Of a DNA stretch of 64,000 bases, positions 36,926 through 44,539 are shown in pieces (positions within the stretch are counted from its first letter, which is position 1; each line of letters begins with the position of its first letter). This stretch comes from an uncultured Thermomicrobiaceae bacterium. GTDB lineage: Bacteria; Chloroflexota; Chloroflexia; Thermomicrobiales; Thermomicrobiaceae. The notes under the pieces were generated by a model, which made no database searches, was not told the DNA's origin, and saw only the letters and a program-made list of their open reading frames with translations. The stretch is taken from contig CALKCJ010000015.1 of assembly GCA_938082375.1 (NCBI GenBank), forward strand, positions 62,001-126,000, in the 5' to 3' direction. Made by a program: the position numbers and the translations under genes.

Positions 36926-37573
36926 CTAGCGGCCGGCCGGGTTCAAGAGACGCACCTCCACCCCCTCCGGAGCAAGCCGGGCGAGCTTCTGCGCGTCCTC
37001 CACCGAGCCGGCGATACTCCCGTAGTGCATCGGGATGACCACCCGCGGGCGGATCCGGCGCACCGCCTCCGCCGCCTCCTCCGCGGTCATCACATAGGTG
37101 CCGCTCACAGGCAGGAAGGCGAAGTCGACCGGCCCGATCTCGTCCATTTCCGGGATGACGTCGGTGTCGCCAGCGAAATAGAACCGCAGGCCGTCGACCT
37201 CGAAGACGAACCCGACGTGCTGGCTCTCCCGGGGATGGAACGGCACCCCGGGGCTGCGGAACTTGTTCACGTTATAGGCCGGTACCGCCCGCACGCTCAG
37301 CTCGCCGTGCCGCGCGCTGTGCCCGGGGGCGAGCGTCGTCACTGGTGGGGCGAGCTTCTTCGCGGCCGGCGGGCTGGCGAACACGACTGTGCTCTTGGTG
37401 CGGATCTTGCCGATATCGTCGCTTGAGAGGTGGTCACCGTGGTCGTGGCTCACCATCAGCACGTCGGCCGGCGGCTGGCCCGGCGGGAGATGGTACGGAT
37501 CAAGGTAGATGCGCAACCCTCCCACCTCGACGCGAAACGCTGATTGGGCATACCAGACGATCTGTGGTTCCAC
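36926..37573 (-). CDS. UlaG-like metallo-beta-lactamase-fold hydrolase
   Basis: A 215-residue single-domain MBL protein. The metal motif is SHDHGDHLS, followed by LAPGHS, FAGDTDVIPEM and the late IPMHYGSIAGS histidine. The shape matches the UPF0173/UlaG-like group of metal-dependent hydrolases, whose substrates are mostly unknown. It has no signal peptide and is cytosolic. It lies between a creatininase-family gene (41 bp upstream) and the CapA gene (23 bp downstream) on the same strand, so the three are probably one transcript, although no shared pathway is evident. Confidence 0.85.
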   Translation of the reverse strand: MEPQIVWYAQSAFRVEVGGLRIYLDPYHLPPGQPPADVLMVSHDHGDHLSSDDIGKIRTKSTVVFASPPAAKKLAPPVTTLAPGHSARHGELSVRAVPAYNVNKFRSPGVPFHPRESQHVGFVFEVDGLRFYFAGDTDVIPEMDEIGPVDFAFLPVSGTYVMTAEEAAEAVRRIRPRVVIPMHYGSIAGSVEDAQKLARLAPEGVEVRLLNPAGR

Positions 37574-37614
37574 GGTTCACCTCCTCGGTCACTGAGCAGG
37601 CGTAAGCTTGTCCC

Positions 37615-38421
37615 TCAGGAGAGCTGCCTGTGTGGATTCCTCTCCACCAGGATCTCCATCCCCTCGCGAGATGCCAGGGCTTCCAGCACCGCCTGGCGCA
37701 CCATCCGTGCATGAGCAGCGAAGAGCTGCTCATCCTCCTCGGCAGTCGCTCGCGCTGGGTCACCGAAGTTGCCCAATGGGCTCCCGGCTTCGCCGAACGT
37801 CCGCGCTCCGGCATAAAGCTGGGCCGGCAGGTCGATCCACTGCGGAGGCAAGCCCTCGAGCGCGGCAAAGCGCATCGCCTCAGGGTCAGCCGCGAGCAGG
37901 AGCGAGGTCTCGTAGCTACCGGCATGGTGCGCTCCACGGCAAAACTTTTCTGACAGCGAGGCGGCCCGACGCGCCTCACGCTTGTCGGGGAAGGGGATCG
38001 GCACTCCAGTCGCGCACTGCGCGGCCTCGGCAGCCGTCGGCACGGCCGCGACGTGGGCTGGCTCGCGATGCGCGTTACAGATGCCGATCGCCCGGTATCC
38101 CTGGGCGCTCAGGTGCGCCAGCACGCTGGATAGGTAGGCTTCGAAAGCATCCGGATCGGCTGAGCTGGTGCCTCGGTAGCAGGTGCCCACGAAGCTGACT
38201 CGGTAGGCGATCACCGCCAGCACGAGCGCGGGTAAGCCATCACGCTCGAGCAAGGCTGCCGCGCGAGCGGCCATCTCCTGCGCGATGCGCACGTCAGTAT
38301 CAAGTGAGCGGTGCGGCCCGTGCGCCTCCATTGCTCCGACCGGCAGCAAACCGACCGGCTGTTGCCGAAGCAGGCCTGCCGCCTCCTGCCACGTCAGCTC
38401 AGCGAGCAGCCACACCGTCAT
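37615..38421 (-). CDS. Creatininase-family amidohydrolase
   Basis: A 268-residue protein of the creatininase superfamily, which includes creatinine amidohydrolase, the F420 and riboflavin-pathway amidases and MftE. The first metal motif is PVGAMEAHGPHRSLDTD (Glu, His, Asp ligands), and AHHAGSYETSLLLA contains the later metal Glu region. These positions are intact, so a metal-dependent C-N hydrolase is likely. The substrate is not determined: no mycofactocin, creatine or F420 genes are nearby. It begins a minus-strand run with the UlaG-like and CapA genes. Confidence 0.8.
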   Translation of the reverse strand: MTVWLLAELTWQEAAGLLRQQPVGLLPVGAMEAHGPHRSLDTDVRIAQEMAARAAALLERDGLPALVLAVIAYRVSFVGTCYRGTSSADPDAFEAYLSSVLAHLSAQGYRAIGICNAHREPAHVAAVPTAAEAAQCATGVPIPFPDKREARRAASLSEKFCRGAHHAGSYETSLLLAADPEAMRFAALEGLPPQWIDLPAQLYAGARTFGEAGSPLGNFGDPARATAEEDEQLFAAHARMVRQAVLEALASREGMEILVERNPHRQLS

Positions 38422-38524
38422 TGGCGTCCTTCCGGTACGGTTCTCTGCTCGTCACTCTAGCGGAGCGCCTGCTCGTGTCAAGCACGCTTTCCGCCTGTTA
38501 CCCTGGCACGAGACGACCAGCGCC

Positions 38525-38533
38525 TGATATAGT
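38525..38533 (+). promoter_or_regulatory. Extended -10 promoter of darA
   Basis: TGATATAGT is an extended -10 element, giving a start near 38540 and a 5' leader of about 34 nt. Confidence 0.5.
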
Positions 38534-38573
38534 CCCCCCGGTATGACGTTGGGCGCTGGTGAACCGAGGCGCG

Positions 38574-38903
38574 ATGAAGCTCCTGATCGCGATCGTCCAA
38601 GATTACGATGCAAACCAGCTCCTCGCAGCGCTTGCCCAGGCCGGCTTTCGGGCGACGCGGATCGCGAGCTCTGGAGGCTTTCTGCGCACCGGCAACACGA
38701 CGCTCCTCATCGGCACAGATGCCGCCCTGGTGCCACAGGCGCTCAGCATCATCGAAGAGAACTGCCGGGAGCGAACCGAATCCGTGCCACCAGAGATCGT
38801 CGGCGACCTCCACGAGTGGTACCCGCCGAACCTGGTGGAGGTCGTGGTCGGCGGCGCCACCGTGTTCATCGTCCCGGTCGAGCGGTTCGAGCGGATCGAA
38901 TGA
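38574..38903 (+). CDS. darA: Cyclic-di-AMP receptor, PII-like (DarA/PstA family)
   Basis: A 109-residue PII-like trimer protein. KLLIAIVQDYDANQLL is the N-terminal strand-helix, ATRIASSGGFLRTGNTTLL the characteristic GGFLRxGNTT ligand-binding loop, and VVVGGATVFIVPVERFERI the C-terminal strand. The family (DUF970) binds cyclic di-AMP between subunits and signals to targets that are still mostly unknown. I take ATG 38574, where the family starts, rather than a GTG at 38559. The next gene overlaps its stop by 4 bp (ATGA), so the small partner is made with it. Confidence 0.93.
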   Translation: MKLLIAIVQDYDANQLLAALAQAGFRATRIASSGGFLRTGNTTLLIGTDAALVPQALSIIEENCRERTESVPPEIVGDLHEWYPPNLVEVVVGGATVFIVPVERFERIE

Positions 38904-39175
38904 CCATGCTCGCGGCTGCGTTGACCCGCTTGCACAGCGCGCGCTTGCTCCGGCGCTACCTGGCAGCCGGCGCGCTCGCCTTCGACCTGCTCTGGGGGAC
39001 AGCTCCGCCTCAGCCGCAGTGGTTGCAGCGTGCCAGCCCAGCGCTGTGGCTGAGCGACCCGCGAGTGGACGAGTACGGCTGGCACGCTGGTGAGCTTATC
39101 CTCACCCCAGGACACCGGCTCGTCCTCACCGTGCCGGACACTGCAGTGCACCCTGGACAACCCTGGGTGAACTGA
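38900..39175 (+). CDS. Uncharacterised 91-residue protein coupled to darA
   Basis: The ATG overlaps the darA stop codon, which strongly suggests real translation. The protein has a basic N-terminal helix (LTRLHSARLLRRYLAAGALAFDLLW), a Pro/Trp-rich middle and a short beta-like end (ELILTPGHRLVLTVPD). No conserved domain is recognised. The stretch from about residue 20 to 33 could be a weak amphipathic or membrane helix. Its position suggests a target or partner of the cyclic-di-AMP receptor, but that is inference. A terminator follows about 150 bp downstream. Confidence 0.6.
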   Translation: MTMLAAALTRLHSARLLRRYLAAGALAFDLLWGTAPPQPQWLQRASPALWLSDPRVDEYGWHAGELILTPGHRLVLTVPDTAVHPGQPWVN

Positions 39176-39323
39176 GCCCGACGCACTCCTTCACCAGAAG
39201 ATATCGACGCCCGTTAACGCGCGCCCACGTCACCGGTTAGCGCGCTGCGCACGCCGCTAGCGCTAGGCCAAATCTCAGACAGGCGGAAACCAGACGACAA
39301 AAGCCAGCTTCGAATAAGGCAGG

Positions 39324-39351
39324 CTGCCCGGCGCTCAGCAGCCGGGCAGCG
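39324..39351. terminator. Hairpin after the darA unit
   Basis: GCTGCCCGGC (39324-39333) and GCCGGGCAGC (39342-39351) form a perfect 10-bp stem. No long T-run follows on either strand. It lies between the convergent darA unit and the SWIM gene. The rest of 39176-39443 shows nothing else. Confidence 0.5.
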
Positions 39352-39443
39352 TCACGTTCGGTGAGGTCGAAAGATCGATCAGGCATCGCCGGCCGCGCTG
39401 CGAGCTGGTCCGCAGGCCGGCGAATGCGCGGGAGGGGTCAAGG

Positions 39444-39716
39444 TCAGCTATACAGCGGCTGCGTGCCGCTGGCTGGTACGTCCTCCGGGATCATCGGCGC
39501 CAAAATCCGCTCGAGCGCCATAATATGGCTGCAGGTGCCGAGGCCAAGCGTGGTGAAGGAGTGGCAGGTGCATGTCCACTGCTTATCCTGGAAGCGAACG
39601 TCGTAGGTATCATGCTCGCCGCGGAAGCGGACGTGGAGCGACTGAAGCTGAGCCCGGTGCGGCTCAGCCGCATAGCGCCGGGCTTTCTCGATCTTGCCGA
39701 TCAGCGCCGAGTTCAT
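39444..39716 (-). CDS. Small SWIM zinc-finger protein
   Basis: A 90-residue protein. After about 40 basic residues comes WTCTCHSFTTLGLGTCSHIMA, which holds the SWIM pattern C-x-C-x(n)-C-x-H for one zinc ion. SWIM domains mediate DNA or protein contacts; stand-alone forms of this size are uncharacterised. The ATG at 39716 has AAAGGAG 9 nt upstream. The frame is open much further up, but that part is not protein-like. The gene stands alone, divergent from the mobA operon. Confidence 0.8.
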   Translation of the reverse strand: MNSALIGKIEKARRYAAEPHRAQLQSLHVRFRGEHDTYDVRFQDKQWTCTCHSFTTLGLGTCSHIMALERILAPMIPEDVPASGTQPLYS

Positions 39717-40025
39717 CGATGTGTCTCCTTTCACCAGCTCATGCCGATCTCCTGCCACCGGATCGCGCCCGTGGCGCGTATACGTTCCAAAACTGACGAG
39801 CACCAGGCGACGCAATGCCTGGTGCTCGCTCACCCGCTCGCTCTGCTTGTGGACGGCGGTGCACGGTCGGCGTCCTCTCGGCCTCTGGTGACCATCAATT
39901 GCAGTATACCGTACCCCCTTAGCCATCGCCAATGCAGGCACGAGCGCGTCGATACGAGGCCGCTACCCAGCGAGGTACCGGTACAATGGAGGCGAGAGAC
40001 TGGCAGCAGACTGGGGAGCCAGGGG
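39717..40025. other. Divergent region with 11-bp hairpin, SWIM / mobA
   Basis: GAGCACCAGGC (39798-39808) pairs with GCCTGGTGCTC (39817-39827). On the minus strand the stem is followed by GTCAGTTTT, so it is terminator-like and lies upstream of the SWIM gene. It could end a transcript from the right or act as a leader element. A TACAAT at about 39982-39987 is the best -10 candidate for mobA. Confidence 0.4.
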
Positions 40026-40655
40026 GTGAAGCTGAGCATCGCGGTGCTCGCTGGCGGCCAGAGCCGCCGGATGGGCAAGGACAAGGCCCTTCTAGACTTC
40101 CTCGGCGAGCCACTCCTCGGCCGTGTACTCCGCCGTGTGAGCCCGCTGACCGATGACCTCTTCATCGTTGCGGCCGGACGGCTCGAGTACGAGTGCTTCA
40201 ATGTTCGGCAGGTTCCTGATCGCGTGCCGGGTACGGGAGCACTCGGAGGAATCTTCACCGCCATCGCCGAGGCGCGGCACGAGCGATGCCTCGTGCTCGC
40301 TTGCGATCTGCCGTTCGTGAACCCTGAGCTCCTGCGGTTTATGGCCGAGCAGCCTTTCGACTACGACGTGCTGATCCCAACACTTGCGGCGGAGCGGAGC
40401 GAGCAGGGCGGGCAAGAAACGCTCGAAACCCTCCACGCGGTTTACGGCCGCGCTTGCCTGCCCGCCATCGAGCGACAACTGCAGGCTGGCTATTACAAGG
40501 TCATCGGCTTCTTCCCTGACGTGCGGGTACGCCGGTTACCAGAGGAACTCGTTCGTCGCTTCGATCCGGAGCTCCTCTCGTTCTTCAATGCGAACACGCC
40601 CGAGTCGTACGCGTGGGCCCTTGAGCGGGCACGCGACTCGGCGACGCAACACTAG
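40026..40655 (+). CDS. mobA: Molybdenum cofactor guanylyltransferase
   Basis: A 209-residue nucleotidyltransferase. AVLAGGQSRRMGKDKALL is the GTP-binding signature of MobA, VPGTGALGGIFTAI follows the second strand, and LACDLPFVNPELL carries the metal Asp. It joins GMP to molybdopterin to make the dinucleotide cofactor used by DMSO-reductase-type enzymes. Translation starts at GTG after GGGGAG. Two genes follow within 12 and 26 bp on the same strand (gamma-glutamyltransferase family, SAM hydrolase family). These are functionally unrelated by known biochemistry, but the spacing indicates one operon. Confidence 0.92.
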   Translation: MKLSIAVLAGGQSRRMGKDKALLDFLGEPLLGRVLRRVSPLTDDLFIVAAGRLEYECFNVRQVPDRVPGTGALGGIFTAIAEARHERCLVLACDLPFVNPELLRFMAEQPFDYDVLIPTLAAERSEQGGQETLETLHAVYGRACLPAIERQLQAGYYKVIGFFPDVRVRRLPEELVRRFDPELLSFFNANTPESYAWALERARDSATQH

Positions 40656-40667
40656 AAGGGAGGGGAG

Positions 40668-42299
40668 ATGCCCGCGCCGCCAGTGCGCCTTTTCGCCGAG
40701 CAAGCCGGGCGACCGGTGGTGATGGGCCGACGTGGTGCCGTCTCGGCTGGTCATCCGCTGGCCTCGCTCGCCGGGCTGGAGATCCTGCAGCGTGGCGGCA
40801 ACGCGGTCGACGCCGCCGTCGCGGTGGCCGCCGCGCTCAACGTTGTGGAGCCGCACATGTCAGGACTCGGCGGCGACCTCTTCGCGCTGGTCTATGAGGG
40901 AAAAACAGGGCGCGTCCACGCAGTCAACGGCAGCGGCCCGGCCCCGCAAGCGGCGACCATCGAGCGCTTCGCCAGTGGGATCCCGGAGCGAGGCCCGCTC
41001 AGCGCTTCAGTGCCTGGCGCGTTCTCCGCCTGGGTCACGCTGCTCCAGCAGTGGGGTCGGCTCGATCTGGACGTCACCCTCGAACCAGCGATCCGGCTGG
41101 CATCCGAGGGTTTTCCGGTCAGCCACAACCTGGCCGCATACCTCGAAGCCTATCGCCCCCTGCTCTCGACGCACCAACCGACCGCAGCGATCTTCTTACC
41201 TCACGGCCAGGCTCCGACGCCAGGCCAGGTGCTGGTACAACCCGAGCTTGCGCGCACCTTCGACCTCCTGGCCCGCGGTGGACACGAGGCATTCTACCAG
41301 GGCCCCGTGGGACGGGAAATCGCGCGCGCCTGCACTGCTGCCGGCGGCCTGCTCGATGAGGCCAGCCTCAGCGGATTCCACGCCGAGGTGGCCGAACCGC
41401 TCTCGGTCTCGTACCGCGGCTACCAAGTCTTTGTCCCTCCTCCCAACTCGTCCGCGCACGTGCTGCTTCAGGAACTCTTGATGCTCTCCACGTTCGATCT
41501 TGCGAGTTACCGCCCGCTCTCGCCTGAACTGATCCACCTGATGGTCGAGATCAAGAAGCTCGCTTTCGAAGACCGGGAAGCGTACAACGGCGACCCGCGC
41601 TTCACGGGCTCGCTTCCGGACTTCTTGCTCAGCCTCGAGTACGCCCGGGAACGCGTCACCCTCATTGACCCCCGGCAGGCCCGAAGCGCGCGAGCCCTAG
41701 CCAGCCAGCAGGAAGGCAACACCACCTATTTCGCCGTGGCTGATCGTGACGGCAACGTCGTCTCGGTCACCGCCAGCATCAACATGGCGTTCGGTTCTTG
41801 CTTCGTCGCGGGCTCGACCGGTATCCTCCTCAACAACCGGATGACGTACTGGCACCTCGATCCAGGCCACCCGAACGCCCTCGCGCCCGGCAAGCGCGTG
41901 CGCCATACCGTCAGTCCGGCATTAGTCCTGCGCGACGATTCAGTCCTCGCCATCGGCACCCCCGGGAGCGACGGCCAGGTACAGACGATTTTCCAGGTAC
42001 TGGTACACCTAATCGACTATGGCTTCCCGCTGCAGCCGGCGGTCGAACTTCCGCGCTGGCGCAGCTTCACTCGCGGCCACGAGTCGAACTGGCCTCACGG
42101 CCACCGCGACGAGCTACAGGTAGAAGCCCGAATGCCCAACCAGACGATCGAAGGGCTGCAGGCCCGCCGGCACGCTGTCGTCCGGTTGGGTAAGTGGGGC
42201 CCGATCGGCTCCTGCCAGGCCATCCAATTCAGGCGAGCGGAAGGGGTCTTCCAGGCGGCCGCCGATCCCCGTTCGGACGCGTACGCCATCGCCTGGTAG
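40668..42299 (+). CDS. Gamma-glutamyltransferase family protein
   Basis: A 543-residue Ntn-hydrolase-fold protein. GGNAVDAAVAVAAALNVVEPHMSGLGGD is the conserved N-terminal region (split here: GGNAVDAAVAV, SGLGGD). The autoprocessing site with the nucleophile Thr is GNTTYFAVAD, and LNNRMTYW and GTPGSDGQVQTI lie in the small subunit. Classical enzymes have TTH after the glycine; TTY here places it with the family's broader amidase/acylase members. No signal peptide is present, so it is probably cytosolic. Substrate is unclear. GGGAGGGGAG precedes the ATG. Confidence 0.85.
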   Translation: MPAPPVRLFAEQAGRPVVMGRRGAVSAGHPLASLAGLEILQRGGNAVDAAVAVAAALNVVEPHMSGLGGDLFALVYEGKTGRVHAVNGSGPAPQAATIERFASGIPERGPLSASVPGAFSAWVTLLQQWGRLDLDVTLEPAIRLASEGFPVSHNLAAYLEAYRPLLSTHQPTAAIFLPHGQAPTPGQVLVQPELARTFDLLARGGHEAFYQGPVGREIARACTAAGGLLDEASLSGFHAEVAEPLSVSYRGYQVFVPPPNSSAHVLLQELLMLSTFDLASYRPLSPELIHLMVEIKKLAFEDREAYNGDPRFTGSLPDFLLSLEYARERVTLIDPRQARSARALASQQEGNTTYFAVADRDGNVVSVTASINMAFGSCFVAGSTGILLNNRMTYWHLDPGHPNALAPGKRVRHTVSPALVLRDDSVLAIGTPGSDGQVQTIFQVLVHLIDYGFPLQPAVELPRWRSFTRGHESNWPHGHRDELQVEARMPNQTIEGLQARRHAVVRLGKWGPIGSCQAIQFRRAEGVFQAAADPRSDAYAIAW

Positions 42300-42325
42300 C
42301 CAGGCAGGCCGGAAGGAGTCATGCC

Positions 42326-43141
42326 ATGGCGAGCGAGGACTCCTGGAAACCCAGCGGCATCGTCACCCTGCTTAGCGATTTCGGACTGAGCGACAACTAT
42401 GTCGGGCAGGTGAAAGGCGTGATCCTGTCTCTGGCGCCCGAGGCGCACCTCGTTGACCTGACCCACGGCGTTCCACCCCAAGACGTGTTGGAAGGGAGTT
42501 TCCAGCTCGCCACCGCCTGGGAAGCGTTCCCAGCCGGAACCGTTCATCTGGCTGTTGTCGACCCCGGGGTCGGCACCGAGCGCCGTGCCATCGCCTGGCT
42601 CGCCGCTGGCCACTGCTTCGTGACGCCGGACAACGGCTTGGGTACGCTGGTCTTCCAGCAGCAGTCACCCACACTCGCCATCCTGCTCGATCGCCACGAG
42701 TTCTTCCGCAGGCCAGTCTCGCGGACATTTCACGGGCGCGACCTGTTTGCGCCCATCGTTGCCCGGCTCGTCACGGGATACCCTCTTGACGCCCTCGGCA
42801 CGCGGATCGATCCTCACTCGCTCGTTCGGCTAGACGTGGAACCGGTGCGTCGCGTCGGCAACCGGACAACCGGCCCGGTCGTCTCCATCGACCACTTCGG
42901 CAACTGCCGGACGCTGATCCGGCCTGAGCACCTCCCGGCTGCACCGGAGCGCGTTGTCGTCCGGTGCAGTGCGGCGCGCATCCGCGGCATTGTACCCGCC
43001 TTCGGGGCCGTGCCTCCCGGGCGGACACTGGCCGTGTTCGGCAGTCATGGCGGTCTAGAGATCGCGGTACGCGAAGGGAACGCCGCGCGTGCGTGGGAGA
43101 TCAGCCGCGGCACTCCCGTCGAGGTAATCGCCGAGGGATAA
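42326..43141 (+). CDS. SAM hydroxide adenosyltransferase (DUF62 family)
   Basis: A 271-residue protein of the fluorinase/chlorinase-related family that splits S-adenosylmethionine to adenosine and methionine with water. VTLLSDFGLSDNYVGQVKGV is the conserved N-terminal motif, with LTHGVPPQDV, VVDPGVGTERRAI and PDNGLGTL next. TFHGRDLFAPIVARL and IDHFGNCRTLI complete the site. The loop insertion specific to fluorinase is not seen, so hydrolysis is the expected reaction. I chose ATG 42326 with GGAAGGAG upstream. An overlapping ATG five bases earlier is in a different frame. Confidence 0.9.
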   Translation: MASEDSWKPSGIVTLLSDFGLSDNYVGQVKGVILSLAPEAHLVDLTHGVPPQDVLEGSFQLATAWEAFPAGTVHLAVVDPGVGTERRAIAWLAAGHCFVTPDNGLGTLVFQQQSPTLAILLDRHEFFRRPVSRTFHGRDLFAPIVARLVTGYPLDALGTRIDPHSLVRLDVEPVRRVGNRTTGPVVSIDHFGNCRTLIRPEHLPAAPERVVVRCSAARIRGIVPAFGAVPPGRTLAVFGSHGGLEIAVREGNAARAWEISRGTPVEVIAEG

Positions 43142-43179
43142 CTTGACACGCTCCCGAAAGGAGCGACATCAGTGCGCAC

Positions 43180-43188
43180 TGGTATACT
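43180..43188 (+). promoter_or_regulatory. Extended -10 promoter of a small membrane-protein gene
   Basis: TGGTATACT is an extended -10 element. A small hairpin, CGCTCC/GGAGCG, lies just upstream at about 43150-43166. A TTGACA at 43143-43148 is too far away (34 bp) to be its -35. Confidence 0.5.
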
Positions 43189-43269
43189 CCGAGGGAGCGT
43201 GACCGGCGCTCGGCGCCGGCAGCGCGGATGGGTCGATCGATGATCGAGCGGACAGGAAGAGCCGAAACG

Positions 43270-43530
43270 ATGGCGCGCCGGCAACAGCGCACGATGCCCC
43301 ATCGCCGACCACCAAAGCGCCGCGCAACGCCCACCAGCCCGGGGCAGGTACGTCGGGAGACTCTCGCAACTGAGCGCGCTCTCCAGCCTTCCGGGACGAC
43401 GAGTATCCACTCGCCTTGGGGGCGCGTCGACGAGGAGTACGCCATCATCCGGGCCGACCTGAAGCGGCTCCTCGTGCTCACCGGGTTGATCTTCATCCTG
43501 TTAATCGCGCTGACCGTGCTTCTGCGCTAG
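43270..43530 (+). CDS. Small basic protein with C-terminal membrane anchor
   Basis: An 86-residue protein. Residues 1-45 are highly basic (RRQQRTMPHRRPPKRRA), then WGRVDEEYAIIRADLKR, then a single hydrophobic helix LLVLTGLIFILLIALTVLL at the extreme C-terminus. The topology would be a tail anchor with a positively charged cytosolic part. No family is recognised. AGGAAG lies 10 nt before the chosen ATG; a longer start at 43228 is possible. It is followed by a hairpin terminator. Confidence 0.65.
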   Translation: MARRQQRTMPHRRPPKRRATPTSPGQVRRETLATERALQPSGTTSIHSPWGRVDEEYAIIRADLKRLLVLTGLIFILLIALTVLLR

Positions 43531-43579
43531 CTCGCTGGCCTGCCCCTTACCATCGGCTGAAGGTACGCGCCAAAGACGG

Positions 43580-43606
43580 CTGGCCCGGGCCTCGCCCCCG
43601 GGCCAG
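43580..43606. terminator. Bidirectional hairpin terminator
   Basis: CTGGCCCGGG (43580-43589) pairs with CCCGGGCCAG (43597-43606). It lies between two convergent genes. No strong T-run follows on either strand. Confidence 0.5.
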
Positions 43607-43643
43607 GTGACCACAACGCCAGCTCGTCACGGCAGTGGAGAGG

Positions 43644-44534
43644 TCAGCCCAACTGGGGTTCCTCGTCAATGTCCAGGTCGGCGATCAGCGGTTCCTCGCC
43701 GGTGAGAAGCTCCTCGCCCACCTCTTCCTCGACGAGTTCTTCTTCCTCCGCTTCGACCAGTTGCTCCGCCTCGATCTCTTCCTCTTCCTCCAGCAGCTCT
43801 TCGACTTCTTCTTCGCGGCCTAGCCACTCCGCCTCACGCAGGTAAGGGCGCGGAGCGGCGATCTTCGCCTGGCGTGGAAAGGACGGCCGCTCAAGTTGGT
43901 CGGGACTGCGGAACATCTCGCGCAAGATGACCCGGAGCGTGTCGCCGGTGAGCGAGATGACGTAGACACGGTAGCGGTTGCCGAGGCGAATGAACTCGAG
44001 CAGCCGCTGGCTGAGCCAGTGCTCGAGTTGGCCTAACCGAGTACCCTCCAGGTCACAGACCAGAACCGTATCGTCTTCGATTCGCAGCTCGAGCTCCTGG
44101 CCAGGAAAGAACCGGGCCAGCAAAGCAGGAGCTGCAGGTCGCACCAGGTCAGTCACATAGGTCTTACCGACCTCCTCCACGAAGACATCGGCGCGCGGCC
44201 GCACGGCTACCGTGCCGCTGGCCGCGCCGAGCTCGGATGCCAGCCCGGTGAGCCACTCGAGGCGGTGCACGTTGCGCTTGGCAATTTGGTTCGTCGGGTC
44301 GAGTTCCAGCGCCCGCTCGTACATCTGCTTCGCCTCAGCGATGTGGCCAAGCTCGGTTAGCGCGCGGCCCAGCCGGTTATGCGCAGCCACGTCGCGCGGC
44401 GTCAGTTCGAGAATTTTCCGGTTGATCTCTACCGCCTCCGCCCAGCGCCCTTCGAGTGCGAACTGCTTTGCCGCAGCGGTCAGCCTTCGCACGAGGCGGC
44501 GCTCCTGGTTGACCTGACTGGGCATCGATGCCAT
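43644..44534 (-). CDS. TPR-repeat protein with acidic C-terminal tail
   Basis: A 296-residue cytosolic protein. Residues about 15-90 form two tetratricopeptide repeats (AEAVEINRKILELTPRD, AEAKQMYERALELDPTN). The middle, about 130-230, is an unassigned alpha/beta region. The tail from about 245 on is almost pure Glu with a few hydrophobic residues (REEEVEELLEEEEEIEAEQ). TPRs mediate protein contacts; the acidic tail could mimic nucleic acid or bind a basic partner. GGAGGGG precedes the ATG at 44534. It starts 6 bp after the miaB stop on the same strand, so it is probably co-transcribed with miaB. Confidence 0.8.
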   Translation of the reverse strand: MASMPSQVNQERRLVRRLTAAAKQFALEGRWAEAVEINRKILELTPRDVAAHNRLGRALTELGHIAEAKQMYERALELDPTNQIAKRNVHRLEWLTGLASELGAASGTVAVRPRADVFVEEVGKTYVTDLVRPAAPALLARFFPGQELELRIEDDTVLVCDLEGTRLGQLEHWLSQRLLEFIRLGNRYRVYVISLTGDTLRVILREMFRSPDQLERPSFPRQAKIAAPRPYLREAEWLGREEEVEELLEEEEEIEAEQLVEAEEEELVEEEVGEELLTGEEPLIADLDIDEEPQLG

Positions 44535-44539
44535 GCGTG

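Noticed and set aside
43143-43188. TTGACA at 43143 as -35 of the TATACT at 43183
   Set aside because: The 34-bp spacing is twice the allowed distance; the -10 is extended and can work alone.
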